A stretch of DNA of 45,673 nt from an uncultured Verrucomicrobia subdivision 3 bacterium (GCA_903842235.1 CAIMLG010000017.1:1-45673), one strand, 5' to 3'; shown: positions 33,827 through 42,454, counted from the first letter of the stretch. Numbers and translations are program-made. The notes: generated from the letters alone by a model not told the origin.

Positions 33827-33850
33827 ATAAATTTGGCTTCGAAAAAGAAA

Positions 33851-33877
33851 AACCCCGCAGGCACAGCCTGCGGGGTT
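33851..33877. terminator. Bidirectional intrinsic terminator between kinase and ferredoxin genes
   Basis: AACCCCGCAGGC and GCCTGCGGGGTT pair perfectly (12 bp) over a 3-base loop. On the minus strand the stem is followed by a T-rich tract (TTTTTCTTTTTC), and on the plus strand by TTAGCTTTT. It lies between the convergent stops of the receiver-GAF kinase and ferredoxin genes and can serve both. Confidence 0.9.
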
Positions 33878-33893
33878 AGCTTTTAAATAGCAA

Positions 33894-34124
33894 TTAACCG
33901 TTGTCGCCGATCGCTTCAACCGGGCAACCTTCCTTGGCTTCCTTGCAACGATTTTCTTCGTCGGGCGAGGCGGGCTGCTTATACACAAAGGTGTAGCCAC
34001 CGTCCTCATTGCGCTTGAAATTGTCCGGAGCCGTTTCGCGGCACAGGTCGCAGTCAATGCATTGGTTGTCCACGTAGAATTTGCCGGGGACATTTTCGGC
34101 GTATTTGTTTGCAGCGTCAGCCAT
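33894..34124 (-). CDS. Small ferredoxin ([4Fe-4S] or [3Fe-4S])
   Basis: This is a 76-residue electron carrier of the Fer4_13/short monocluster type. It has CIDCDLCRETAP near residue 23, and the final ligand is in EGCPVEAI near the C terminus, with an extra Cys in NRCKEAKE. The layout CxxCxxC...CP matches single-cluster ferredoxins. The second Cys suggests [4Fe-4S] rather than [3Fe-4S], but this is not certain. The sequence is acidic, as usual. It is divergent from pyruvate kinase and ends at a strong bidirectional terminator, so it is monocistronic. Its redox partner is not in the window, unless it serves complex I chemistry in general. Confidence 0.9.
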   Translation of the reverse strand: MADAANKYAENVPGKFYVDNQCIDCDLCRETAPDNFKRNEDGGYTFVYKQPASPDEENRCKEAKEGCPVEAIGDNG

Positions 34125-34246
34125 AAATAGTTGGTTAAAAGTTCGAGGAAAAATATGTCCGCTCGCACCGCTCTTGGCAAGCCTCTTTTCCGTCTGGCCA
34201 ATGAATAAAAACTTTTTTATTCACCGCCAGCGGGTATTTTTTTGCC

Positions 34247-35665
34247 ATGCAAAGAGGCACGCCCCGCCGGACAAAAATCGTTTCCACCCTCGGCCCCGCC
34301 ACCGACTCCGCCGAAATGATCGGCAAACTCATGGACGCGGGCGTGAATGTTTTCCGCCTGAACATGTCCCACGCCCCGCACGATTGGGTGCGGCGGGTGT
34401 TTGCGGACATCCGGGCGGAATCCGCCCGGCGGGACCGGCACACCGGCATCTTGATGGACACGCAAGGCCCCGCCATCCGCACGGGCGATATCAGTTCGCC
34501 GCTGGATTTGCGGCCGGGGCAGAAATTCACCCTCACCGTTCGCGGGGAGCAGAGCGAGGAGGAACATTCCGTGGACGTGAACTACGAGAATTTCGTCAAT
34601 GATATCAGCGTCGGCGACGTGGTGCTCATTGACAACGGCACGATTGAAATGAAGGTGCTCGGCAAGCTCGGCAACAAGGTGGAATGCGAGGTGCTCACCG
34701 CCGGCAAGCTTGGCAGCCGCCGCCACATCAATCTCCCCGGCGTCAAGGTCAGCCTGCCGGCCCTCACCGCCAAGGACATCAAAGACGTCAAACTGGGCTT
34801 GGAACTGGGCGTGGATTTCGTCGCTTTGTCGTTTGTTCGCGAAGCCCGCGATCTGCTCCAGCTCCGGGAATTATTTGGGGACAACCAGCCCCATCCGTTT
34901 GTCATCGCCAAAATCGAGGATCAACAGGCTGTGCTGAATTTGGAATCCATCGTGCGCGAGGCGGATGGCATCATGGTGGCGCGCGGCGATTTGGGCATTG
35001 AAATCCCCTATTACGAGCTGCCCATCGTCCAGCGGCGCATTGTCAAAACCTGCCTGCGCCTGGGCAAGCCGGTCATTGTGGCCACGCACATGCTGGAAAG
35101 CATGATTTCCTCGCCCATGCCCACCCGCGCCGAGGTCACCGACATCGCTAACGCCGTGTTCGAGGAAGCTGACGCCATCATGTTGAGCGGCGAGACCACC
35201 GTTGGCAAATATCCGCTGAAGTGCATCGAGGTCTTCGATAAAATCGCCACCCGGATTGAGCGCAGCGGCAACGCCCAGTTCCACGAGTTGGCGGAACTCT
35301 CCCTGCCGCGCCAAAAGCTGGCCAAAAGCGCCGTGGTAATGGCCAACGAACTCAAGGCGGCGGCCATTCTTTCCTTCACCCGGCACGGCCACATGGCCCG
35401 CTACGCGGCGTGGATGCGCCCGCGCTATTCGCCCATCTATGCGCTGTGCGACAATCAGCGCTCCGCCAACGAGTTGACCTTGAGCTGGGGCGTCACGCCG
35501 TTCGTCATGGAATTCGACTTTATCAACCCGCAGAACACGATTGAGTGCGGCCTGAGAAATCTCGCCGAACAAGGGCGCCTCCGTCCGGGCGATACGGTGG
35601 TCATTATTGGCGCGATTTCCGTCGGCACGGAAATCGTGGATGCTGTCCAAATGCGGACGGTGTGA
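34247..35665 (+). CDS. pyk: Pyruvate kinase
   Basis: Pyruvate kinase makes ATP and pyruvate from phosphoenolpyruvate in the last step of glycolysis. The 472 residues begin RRTKIVSTLGPATDSAEMIGKLMDAGVNVFRLNMSH. The ADP/metal site follows (MDTQGPAIRTG), then the active-site run MVARGDLGIEIP and ATHMLESMISSPMPTRAEVTDIANAV. EEADAIMLSGETTVGKYP is also present, and the C-terminal allosteric domain ends EIVDAVQMRTV. The length is typical of the AMP/sugar-phosphate-regulated class, but the effector cannot be deduced. It is a single gene, divergent from ferredoxin and convergent with nuoN. Confidence 0.97.
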   Translation: MQRGTPRRTKIVSTLGPATDSAEMIGKLMDAGVNVFRLNMSHAPHDWVRRVFADIRAESARRDRHTGILMDTQGPAIRTGDISSPLDLRPGQKFTLTVRGEQSEEEHSVDVNYENFVNDISVGDVVLIDNGTIEMKVLGKLGNKVECEVLTAGKLGSRRHINLPGVKVSLPALTAKDIKDVKLGLELGVDFVALSFVREARDLLQLRELFGDNQPHPFVIAKIEDQQAVLNLESIVREADGIMVARGDLGIEIPYYELPIVQRRIVKTCLRLGKPVIVATHMLESMISSPMPTRAEVTDIANAVFEEADAIMLSGETTVGKYPLKCIEVFDKIATRIERSGNAQFHELAELSLPRQKLAKSAVVMANELKAAAILSFTRHGHMARYAAWMRPRYSPIYALCDNQRSANELTLSWGVTPFVMEFDFINPQNTIECGLRNLAEQGRLRPGDTVVIIGAISVGTEIVDAVQMRTV

Positions 35666-35686
35666 AGCCTTGCCAGATTTGAAACC

Positions 35687-35723
35687 GCAAAACGCGCGAC
35701 CGGCTCTGGTGGTGCGTTTTTGC
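35687..35723. terminator. Possible bidirectional terminator between pyk and nuoN
   Basis: GCAAAACGC and GCGTTTTTGC can pair with one bulge around a centre that itself pairs weakly (ACC/GGT). It lies between the convergent stops of pyk (+) and the nuo operon (-). The T-run lies inside the stem rather than after it, so it is only a weak terminator candidate. Confidence 0.35.
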
Positions 35724-35731
35724 CAAGCCGC

Positions 35732-37189
35732 TCAGAGTCCCAGCGACTTGGCGACCGCGAGGGCCGGATCCAAGACGGTGGACGGATAGATGCCCAGCCA
35801 GAAGATGCCGGCAATACAAACCCAGATGAAGAATTTGGCCGGCGACGAAAGTTCGATCGGCGACAGGTCGGCCGGCTCCTTGCTCCAGTAAAGGGCGCGG
35901 ACGACGTTGAAATAATAGTAGAGCGAGATCACCACGCCCACCAGCGCGGTGAACGCGAGACAGTAGTAGCCATGATAGGTCGCACCTTGTTCGAGAACGG
36001 CTTTCAGCAGCAGAAATTTCCCAAAGAAACCCGCCAGCGGCGGAATACCCGCCAGCGAAACCATGGCAAGGGTCATCGTGGCCGCCAGCAGCGGCGAACG
36101 CTGGTTCAAACCGGCCAGACCGGAAATATCCTCGTTCTCCACGTTCTGCAGCACGATGGCGATGACCGCAAACGCCGCCAGCACAGTGAACAGATACCCG
36201 GCGAGATAATATAGAACCGCGGCCTGCCCGTTCGCGCTCAGGGCCGCCACGCCCAGCAACAAATAACCTGCATGCGCGATGCTGGAATAGCCCAGCAGCC
36301 GCTTGAGGTTGCGCTGCGGCAGCGCGCAGAGGTTGCCGTAAAGAATCGTGATGCCGGAAATGATAATCAACAGATTCGTGAAGGCCGGCGTATGCATGAC
36401 GCTGGGCACCGCCGTGAACAAAACCCGGAGGAGCAGCACAAAGCCGGCGGCCTTGGAGCCAATGGCCAGAAACGCCGTGGTGGGCGTCGGCGCACCTTGG
36501 TAAACATCCGGCGCCCAGATCTGGAACGGGAATGCCGCGATCTTGAAGCCGAGGCCGACCAGCACGAGCAGCACGCCCAAGAGGAAGATTTGACTGCCCA
36601 CAAACTGCGGGGCGACGGCCGCGAGCTTGGTGAAATTCAATTCGCCGGTCGTGCCCCAAATCAGCGCGATGCCAAACACCATGAACGCCGACGACAACGC
36701 GCCGAGAATCAGGTATTTCACCCCGGCTTCGAGCGATTGCAGTTTGCCGCGCTGAAAGCTGACGAGCACATAGAAGGTAATGGTGATGAGTTCGATGGAA
36801 ACGAACAGCATCGCAAAGTCGTTGGCGGACGCGGCAAACAGCATCCCCGCCAGCGCAAAAACGATGAGCGAGTAAAACTCGCTGATACCCGCCGCGATGC
36901 GCCCGGAAAACTCAGCGGCGATAAATAACACCAGGATGGCCGCCAAGAGAAAGAAACGTTTGAAAAAGACCGCCAGCGCGTCGTTTGCGAACGCCCCATG
37001 AAAAGCTGAGCCGCCCAGACTGCAGACCCCCTGACCGCTGAAGCTGATGAGGAGCAAGCCCGCCAGCGCGGCAATAGCGGCGTAGGCCAGATACTTTTTG
37101 CGCTCGGCCGGCATCCAGAAATCCGCCAGCAGCAGCACCACGCCGAGGGCGAGCACGCACAATTCAAGGGTCATCAGGGAAGCGTTCAT
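35732..37189 (-). CDS. nuoN: NADH-quinone oxidoreductase subunit N
   Basis: NuoN is one of the three antiporter-like membrane subunits of complex I that pump protons. The 485-residue protein is almost entirely hydrophobic helices, ending in a motif typical of the family (KFFIWVCIAGIFWLGIYP). The conserved pumping Glu/Lys region is in VSIELITITFYVLVSFQRG, followed by ALSSAFMVFGIALIWGTTG. FPFQIWAPDVYQGAPTPTTAFLAIGSKAAGF and LKRLLGYSSIAHAGYLLLG are diagnostic. Its ATG overlaps the nuoM stop by one base (TGATG). It is the last gene of the operon. Confidence 0.97.
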   Translation of the reverse strand: MNASLMTLELCVLALGVVLLLADFWMPAERKKYLAYAAIAALAGLLLISFSGQGVCSLGGSAFHGAFANDALAVFFKRFFLLAAILVLFIAAEFSGRIAAGISEFYSLIVFALAGMLFAASANDFAMLFVSIELITITFYVLVSFQRGKLQSLEAGVKYLILGALSSAFMVFGIALIWGTTGELNFTKLAAVAPQFVGSQIFLLGVLLVLVGLGFKIAAFPFQIWAPDVYQGAPTPTTAFLAIGSKAAGFVLLLRVLFTAVPSVMHTPAFTNLLIIISGITILYGNLCALPQRNLKRLLGYSSIAHAGYLLLGVAALSANGQAAVLYYLAGYLFTVLAAFAVIAIVLQNVENEDISGLAGLNQRSPLLAATMTLAMVSLAGIPPLAGFFGKFLLLKAVLEQGATYHGYYCLAFTALVGVVISLYYYFNVVRALYWSKEPADLSPIELSSPAKFFIWVCIAGIFWLGIYPSTVLDPALAVAKSLGL

Positions 37190-38715
37190 CAGGGGCGGGC
37201 TCCAGAAATTTCAGTTGGCGCGACCAGTTTTTCCGCGGTGGCCTGGCTCACGATTTTCTCAGCGTCAGGGTTAATTTTCTCCGTCAGCAGCTTGGGCACA
37301 AAACCAAACACCAGCAGGCAGACCAGCAGAATCGCATAAGGCAGCTTGCGCCAGAAATGGGTGACGGCGGTGAGGACATTCCATTTCTCCGGCAGCGGAC
37401 CGTGCAGCACATTGCGGATCGCCCGCGTCATGTAAACGCCGCCGATCACCAGCGCCCCCCACAGCGCAAGAATCGTAACGACCGGGAATTTCCCCCACGC
37501 CCCGAAGAACACTGTGGCTTCGCCGACGAAATTGGCAAAGCCTGGCAAACCACAGCCCGCCATCGCCGCCATAATCAGCGCCGTGCCAATGAAGGGCAGC
37601 TTGCGGCAGAGGCCGCCGAGCTCGCTAATCTGGAGCGTGCCGGTCTGCTGATAGATATAGCCGCTCAAGGCGAAGGTCAGCGCGGCAAGGAAGCCGTGCG
37701 CGATCATGATCAGCACCGCGCCGGTGATGCCAATGAGGTTCAGACTGGCGATGCCGAGGAAAATGAAACCCATGTGCGCCACGCTGGAGTTACCGATGAG
37801 CAGGTTCAGGTCCTTCTGGCGCATGGCCACCCAGCCGACGTAGAGGATATTGCCAACGCAGAGCCAGGCGATGACGTGCGCCCAGCTCTGCGCCGCCTGC
37901 GGCAGCAGCGGCAGCGCGATGCGGATCAAACCGTAGAGGCCGAATTTCTTCAGCACCCCGGCGTGCAGCATGGCGGTTGGGGCTGGCGCTACGCCATAGC
38001 CCAACGGAGCCCACGAATGGAAGGGCCAAAGTGAGACCAAAATGCCAAAACCAAACAGCAGCAGCGGGAAGATGAAATTCTGCGCGCCGGACGCCATCGT
38101 GTGTTCCGCGAAATACTTGGTCAGTCGAGGAATGTCAAACGTGCGAACATCGGCCGGGACTTGCAGGTAAAGCGCAATCAGACCGATCAACGCAATCAGC
38201 GCGCCAACGCTCAAGTAGAGCGTGATCTGGAAGGTGGCGAAGTTCTTATTCTCCCCCCGGCCCCAGACGCCAATCATGATAAACGTGGGCACCAGCGCAA
38301 GTTCGTGCAGGAAATAGAAGAAAAACAGGTCGAGCGACGCGAACGCTCCCAGAATCCCGCCGGTCATCACGAGCAGCAGGATGTAAAATTCCTTTTCGCG
38401 CGACTTAATTTCAAAGGAGCACAGCGCCGCCGCGAAAGCGACAATGGCGCCCATCAGAATCAGCCCGACGTTGATGCCATCCACGCCAACGTGGTAACTG
38501 ATCCCGAGCGATGCGACCCACGGGATTTGCTGTTCGAACTGGTAGCCGTCCACGCCGGGCACAAACTGCGCAAACATCTTCACGGCCAGCACCGCCGAGA
38601 TGAGCGTGGCCACCACGGCCGTGGCGCGAATGGTCTTTTGCCGATCACGCGGCACGACGATGAGCGCCAACGCCGCCAGCAGCGGCCAACCTGCGATGTA
38701 AGTTAAAATGGACAT
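37189..38715 (-). CDS. nuoM: NADH-quinone oxidoreductase subunit M
   Basis: NuoM is the second antiporter-like proton-pumping subunit. The 508-residue protein has about 14 helices. LGISYHVGVDGINVGLILMGAIVAF near residue 75 and DLFFFYFLHELALVPTFIMIGVWG, with its essential Glu, fit the family. So do WPFHSWAPLGYGVAPAPTAMLHAGVLKKFGLYGLIRI and NLLIGNSSVAHMGFIFLGIASL. A 100-base gap holding an inverted repeat separates it from nuoL, an unusually long distance within this otherwise tightly packed operon. Confidence 0.97.
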   Translation of the reverse strand: MSILTYIAGWPLLAALALIVVPRDRQKTIRATAVVATLISAVLAVKMFAQFVPGVDGYQFEQQIPWVASLGISYHVGVDGINVGLILMGAIVAFAAALCSFEIKSREKEFYILLLVMTGGILGAFASLDLFFFYFLHELALVPTFIMIGVWGRGENKNFATFQITLYLSVGALIALIGLIALYLQVPADVRTFDIPRLTKYFAEHTMASGAQNFIFPLLLFGFGILVSLWPFHSWAPLGYGVAPAPTAMLHAGVLKKFGLYGLIRIALPLLPQAAQSWAHVIAWLCVGNILYVGWVAMRQKDLNLLIGNSSVAHMGFIFLGIASLNLIGITGAVLIMIAHGFLAALTFALSGYIYQQTGTLQISELGGLCRKLPFIGTALIMAAMAGCGLPGFANFVGEATVFFGAWGKFPVVTILALWGALVIGGVYMTRAIRNVLHGPLPEKWNVLTAVTHFWRKLPYAILLVCLLVFGFVPKLLTEKINPDAEKIVSQATAEKLVAPTEISGARP

Positions 38716-38729
38716 CTTTAATTGTTCTG

Positions 38730-38802
38730 AACCGCAGAAACGCAGAAACGCATAGAAAAGTTTTTCTCTTTTCCCCTCTGCGCCTTTGCGCCTCTGCGGT
38801 TA
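38730..38802. repeat. Inverted repeat between nuoL and nuoM (AACCGCAGA family)
   Basis: The arm AACCGCAGAAACGCAGAAACGCA (38730-38752) matches the reverse complement of TGCGCCTTTGCGCCTCTGCGGTT (38780-38802) at 18 of 23 positions. Each arm is itself built of seven-to-eight-base units (CGCAGAAA or CGCAAAGG). It fills most of the nuoL-nuoM gap. RNA from this operon could fold it into a hairpin. Confidence 0.7.
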
Positions 38803-38815
38803 AAATAATTTTTCA

Positions 38816-40705
38816 TCACTTTCCCAAAACAAAATAGAGCAAAAGCGCCACGCCAAGCACGAATAGAAACGCGTAGGTCTGGAGGTTGCCGGTTTGCACG
38901 AGGCGCAGGGCGCGGCCCGTCAGGTCCGTGCCGCCGCGCAGGGTACCGAGGCAGACGACTTCCACAATCCAGCGGTCCATCCAATCGGCAACGACCGCGA
39001 TAGAATCATGCAGGCGAATGACGGTGGCTTCGTAGAGTTCATCGAAGTAAAACCGATTGGCCATCGCCCGTGAAAACCAGCCGAGTTTAGCCGGCAGCGG
39101 ATCGGTGGCGGCTTTCCGGTAAAGAACAAAGGCAGCGAACAAGCCCACAAGAACCGCGCCGAGGCCGCAAGCCATTGGCACGGGCGCATGGAATGGTTCG
39201 AGCATTTGCTCCATGACGGGCAGTTCGGCATGCGCGGCGGCGAACTGCGTGCCGTAGTTGTTCCAGATGCCGATAAAACCGCCAATCACAGCAAAAACCG
39301 CCAGCGCAATGAGCGGCAGCGTCATGACGGCGGGCGACTCGTGCGCGTGCTTGGACTTCTCGTTGCGGGGTTCGCCTAGGAACGCCACAAAGAACAGGCG
39401 GAACATGTAGAACGTGGTCAGCGCGGCGACCAGCACGGCGACGGCGAAGAGCGGATAACCAATGGCCGGATGTTCGCGGCCTTGTTCCAACGCCTGCGCG
39501 AAAATGGAATCTTTCGAGTAAAATCCGCTGAAAGGCGGCACACCACTCAAGGCCAGTGTGCCGATGATGAACGTCCAAAACGTGACGGGCATCTTCTTTT
39601 TCAGGCCGCCCATTTTCCAGATGTCCTGCTCTTCATGCAGGCCGTGAATGACGGAACCGGCTCCAAGGAACAGCAGCGCCTTGAAGAAGGCGTGCGTCGT
39701 CAGGTGGAACATCGCCGGCGTCGGACCGGCGAGCCCGACCGCCATGACCATGTAGCCCAGCTGCGAGAGCGTGGAGTAGGCGAGGATACGCTTGATATCG
39801 TTTTGCTGGACCGCAATGAGCGCGGCGAGCAACGCGGTGAACCCACCGATGTAGGCGATGACGTGGAGCGCATCGGCGTTAAGCAAAAACAAAACACGAC
39901 AGAGCATGTAAACGCCAGCCGCCACCATCGTGGCAGCGTGAATCAAGGCGGACACCGGCGTGGGGCCCTCCATTGCATCCGGCAACCAGACGTGCAGCGG
40001 AAACTGGGCGGACTTGCCCATCGCACCGCAGAAAACCAGCAGGCCAGCCAGCGTGGCGCTGGCCCCGAGCGTCAGCGTGCTGGCCGTGATGCCGGCTTGC
40101 AATACGCCAAAGTTCAGCGAGCCGAGCAAGCCCCAGACCATCAAAATGCCGGCCAGAAAACCGAAGTCGCCGAGGCGGTTGGTGATGAAAGCCTTTTTCG
40201 CCGCGTCGCCGGCGCTGGGTTTTTCAAGCCAGAAACCGATGAGCAGGTAGCTGGACACACCGACGAGCTCCCAGAAAATGAACATCATCAGAAAATTGTT
40301 CGCCAGCACGATGCCGAGCATGGAGAACGTGAACAGGCTTAGACAGGCGAAGAAGCGAGCCATGCTGCGGTCTTCGTGCATATAGCCGAAGGAATAAATG
40401 TGAATCGCGCCGCCGACGCCGGTGACAACGAGGAGCATCATCAGGCTCAACGCGTCAAGCTTGAGGCCGAAATCCACGCTCAGGGTGCCGATGGAAAGCC
40501 AGTTGATGCTCGTCTCGCTTTGTTCAACCGGAAGGTGAAAGCCGTTGGCGTTGATGAACAGCGCCGTCAGCACGAAACCAGCCGCTACTGCACCGATGGA
40601 AATGAGACTGCTGACGGTTTTGCAACGTAGAGTAAAAAGCGTTATCACCGCCGCTGACAGCAGCGGCAGAAACAAAATCAGCCAAGGAAAAAGTTCGTGT
40701 TTCAT
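38816..40705 (-). CDS. nuoL: NADH-quinone oxidoreductase subunit L
   Basis: NuoL is the distal antiporter-like subunit of complex I, with the long lateral helix at its C terminus. The ATG at 40705 (MKHELFPWLILFLPLLSAAVITLF) gives 629 residues. The tracked ATG six codons upstream lies in the inverted repeat and is less likely. Diagnostic segments are FFACLSLFTFSMLGIVLANNFLMMFIFWELVGVSSYLLIGFW, GKSAQFPLHVWLPDAMEGPTPVSALIHAATMVAAGVYM and IKRILAYSTLSQLGYMVMAVG. The essential Glu and Lys positions are present. Inverted repeats flank the gene on both sides. Confidence 0.97.
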   Translation of the reverse strand: MKHELFPWLILFLPLLSAAVITLFTLRCKTVSSLISIGAVAAGFVLTALFINANGFHLPVEQSETSINWLSIGTLSVDFGLKLDALSLMMLLVVTGVGGAIHIYSFGYMHEDRSMARFFACLSLFTFSMLGIVLANNFLMMFIFWELVGVSSYLLIGFWLEKPSAGDAAKKAFITNRLGDFGFLAGILMVWGLLGSLNFGVLQAGITASTLTLGASATLAGLLVFCGAMGKSAQFPLHVWLPDAMEGPTPVSALIHAATMVAAGVYMLCRVLFLLNADALHVIAYIGGFTALLAALIAVQQNDIKRILAYSTLSQLGYMVMAVGLAGPTPAMFHLTTHAFFKALLFLGAGSVIHGLHEEQDIWKMGGLKKKMPVTFWTFIIGTLALSGVPPFSGFYSKDSIFAQALEQGREHPAIGYPLFAVAVLVAALTTFYMFRLFFVAFLGEPRNEKSKHAHESPAVMTLPLIALAVFAVIGGFIGIWNNYGTQFAAAHAELPVMEQMLEPFHAPVPMACGLGAVLVGLFAAFVLYRKAATDPLPAKLGWFSRAMANRFYFDELYEATVIRLHDSIAVVADWMDRWIVEVVCLGTLRGGTDLTGRALRLVQTGNLQTYAFLFVLGVALLLYFVLGK

Positions 40706-40716
40706 CACAAGAGGCG

Positions 40717-40813
40717 GAAACATTCAACATTCAACATGGACCCCTCAACGCCCAAGGCGGACGAGCGCCGGACAAGGGATGTTCGGCGTTGAATAGTAAA
40801 TGTTGAATGTTTC
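40717..40813. repeat. Inverted repeat between nuoK and nuoL (CATTCAACATTCAACAT family)
   Basis: GAAACATTCAACATT and AATGTTGAATGTTTC are perfect 15-base reverse complements at the outer ends of a 97-base element. The left arm repeats CATTCAA in tandem, and the right inner part has GATGTTCGGCGTTGAATAG. It occupies the whole nuoK-nuoL gap and reaches to the nuoL start. It is a different family from the repeats at 38730 and 45280. Confidence 0.75.
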
Positions 40814-40822
40814 TTCATTGCT

Positions 40823-41128
40823 TCAGAGTTTCATCGAGGTCAAATCTTCGACATGCGCGGATTGGCGTTTGCGGTAGAGCGCCACGATGAGCGCCAGGCC
40901 CACGGCCACTTCCGCCGCCGCCACGGTGATGATGAAAAACACCAGCACTTGGCCGTCGAGCTTATTGTTGAACCGCGAAAAGGAGACGAGCGCCAAGTTG
41001 GCGGCATTGAGCATCAGTTCCAGCGACATATACATCACGATCAAGTTGCGCCGCAAAATCACGCCGAGCAGCCCCAGCGCGAAGAGCAGGAAGCTGACGG
41101 TCAAATAATGTTCGAGTCCGACGTGCAT
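40823..41128 (-). CDS. nuoK: NADH-quinone oxidoreductase subunit K
   Basis: NuoK is a small three-helix membrane subunit near the quinone end of complex I. At 101 residues it has the family length. MHVGLEHYLTVSFLLFALGLLGVILRRNLIVMYMSLELMLNAANLALVSF carries the two conserved membrane Glu residues in the second and third helices (LELMLN and VAAAEVAVG). It starts one base after the nuoJ stop. The 97-base repeat follows before nuoL. Confidence 0.97.
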   Translation of the reverse strand: MHVGLEHYLTVSFLLFALGLLGVILRRNLIVMYMSLELMLNAANLALVSFSRFNNKLDGQVLVFFIITVAAAEVAVGLALIVALYRKRQSAHVEDLTSMKL

Positions 41129-41129
41129 G

Positions 41130-41669
41130 TTATTCCAGTTTCTTTTTGCTCAGTAAAATCACGCCCACCATGGCCACGAGCAGCAGCACCGAGACGATTT
41201 CAAACGGCAAAACGTATTGACTGAAGAGCAGACGACCCAGGTCGGGCGTGCTGCCTTCCAGTTGCGGCGCAGCGCCGGCTGGCTTGATGGCGGCGAGCGA
41301 TCTCATGAAAATCGCCAGAACCGTCCCCACCGAAACCAATCCCCCAAGCAGGCCAAACAGCTTGAGCTTGCGGCGTTCTTCTTCCTTCAAGTCGAGCAAC
41401 ATGATGACGAATAGGAACAGCACCATGACCGCCCCGGCGTAAACGAGAATCTGCACGGCGGCGAGGAAGAAGGCATGCAACAGCACAAACAGCCCGGCCA
41501 TCGACAGGATGGTCAGCACCAGAAACATCGCGCTGGTGACGGGACTGCGGCTGAACGGATTGGCGATGACGAGCACGCCGCACAACAGCGTCAGCGCCGC
41601 AAAGACGTAAAACAAGACGTCAGTCACCGCGCCGCCGTTGATCAAGTTGTTAATGACTTCCATTTCCAT
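41130..41669 (-). CDS. nuoJ: NADH-quinone oxidoreductase subunit J
   Basis: NuoJ is a five-helix membrane subunit of complex I, here 179 residues. Helix 3 carries the family signature LAAVQILVYAGAVMVLFLFVIMLLDL, which includes the pi-bulge region. The start MEMEVINNL directly abuts the nuoI stop, and the second Met is an equally good start. The C-terminal helix VSVLLLVAMVGVILLSKKK is typical. It is co-transcribed with nuoI and nuoK with no free bases to spare. Confidence 0.96.
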   Translation of the reverse strand: MEMEVINNLINGGAVTDVLFYVFAALTLLCGVLVIANPFSRSPVTSAMFLVLTILSMAGLFVLLHAFFLAAVQILVYAGAVMVLFLFVIMLLDLKEEERRKLKLFGLLGGLVSVGTVLAIFMRSLAAIKPAGAAPQLEGSTPDLGRLLFSQYVLPFEIVSVLLLVAMVGVILLSKKKLE

Positions 41670-42227
41670 TTAAATTTTCACCGGGAAATTTTCCTGCGCC
41701 TTCGCTTCTTCCAGTTTGTGTTTCCACTTCTGGAGGCCGCCGGCTTCGCCGCCGAGCGACAGGAGTTTTTCCTTGTTGTAAATCAGCTCGGCGCGGCTCG
41801 TGCCGACGAGCGAATAATCTTTCTGAAGAAAAATGGCCTCTTCCGGGCAGACTTCCTGACAGAAGCCGCAATAAATGCAGCGAAGCATGTTGATCTCGAA
41901 CTCCAGCGGCATTTTCTCCGCATTCAAGCGGTCGGGCTTCAGGCCGCTCCCGCCCGGCGGCGTAATCTTGATGGCCTTCGGCGGGCAGACAAATTCGCAG
42001 AGCTGGCAGGAGACGCACTTGGTGTCGCCATCCTGATCCTTCACCAGATAAGGGGCCCCGCGATAGCCCGCCGGCACAGCCCACTTCTGCTCGGGATATT
42101 CCATCGTCACCGTCTTGCCTCGAAACAACGTGTTGAAAGCATGGCGGAACGTGACTTTAAAGCCGCCCAGAATGGCTGGCAGATAAAGCCGCTCCCAAAA
42201 CGTCAATGGTTTGCGATTAACAATCAT
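41670..42227 (-). CDS. nuoI: NADH-quinone oxidoreductase subunit I
   Basis: NuoI carries clusters N6a and N6b, passing electrons towards the quinone-reducing cluster N2. The start is ATG 42227 (MIVNRKPLTFWERLYL), which has a GAGG ribosome site seven bases upstream and gives 185 residues. The tracked TTG four codons earlier lacks this. Both 4Fe-4S motifs are intact: CVSCQLCEFVCPPKAI and CIYCGFCQEVCPEEAI. The N-terminal amphipathic part (LPAILGGFKVTFRHAFN) anchors it to the membrane arm. It follows the 66-residue ORF after nine bases. Confidence 0.96.
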   Translation of the reverse strand: MIVNRKPLTFWERLYLPAILGGFKVTFRHAFNTLFRGKTVTMEYPEQKWAVPAGYRGAPYLVKDQDGDTKCVSCQLCEFVCPPKAIKITPPGGSGLKPDRLNAEKMPLEFEINMLRCIYCGFCQEVCPEEAIFLQKDYSLVGTSRAELIYNKEKLLSLGGEAGGLQKWKHKLEEAKAQENFPVKI

Positions 42228-42235
42228 GCAACGCC

Positions 42236-42436
42236 TCAATCCAACTTTTCCTTCGCGCCGACAAAGGCCGTTAACTGGGCGTAAGGAAGATCCACGATCA
42301 GTTTCTGGCCGTCACAAAAGGTTAAAATCGTCGCCACGCGGGTCGGCTGCATGGCGATCACATATTCGGTGTTGAAACAAAACTCGGAATTTTTTCCGGT
42401 GATGTCGTCCGTCAGCGTGGTTTTGATGAAGGCCAT
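42236..42436 (-). CDS. Small ORF inside the nuo operon (66 aa, unknown)
   Basis: This small soluble protein of 66 residues lies between nuoH and nuoI, with 18 and 8 bases between it and its neighbours. MAFIKTTLTDDITGKNSEFCFNTEYVIAMQPTRVATILTFCDGQKLIVDLPYAQLTAFVGAKEKLD has a pattern like the FlbD-type/small beta-barrel proteins (N-x-x-x-I...xxVxTIxTFxDGxKxxVxxxxxE). No such gene belongs to the normal nuo set. Its tight fit and clear coding character suggest it is real. Regulation or assembly of complex I would be a guess. Confidence 0.65.
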   Translation of the reverse strand: MAFIKTTLTDDITGKNSEFCFNTEYVIAMQPTRVATILTFCDGQKLIVDLPYAQLTAFVGAKEKLD

Positions 42437-42454
42437 ATTCGTTTTCAGGTTAAT

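Noticed and set aside
36272-36928. 218-residue plus-strand ORF within nuoN
   Set aside because: Antisense shadow, highly Arg/Gln/His-rich; nuoN is unambiguous.
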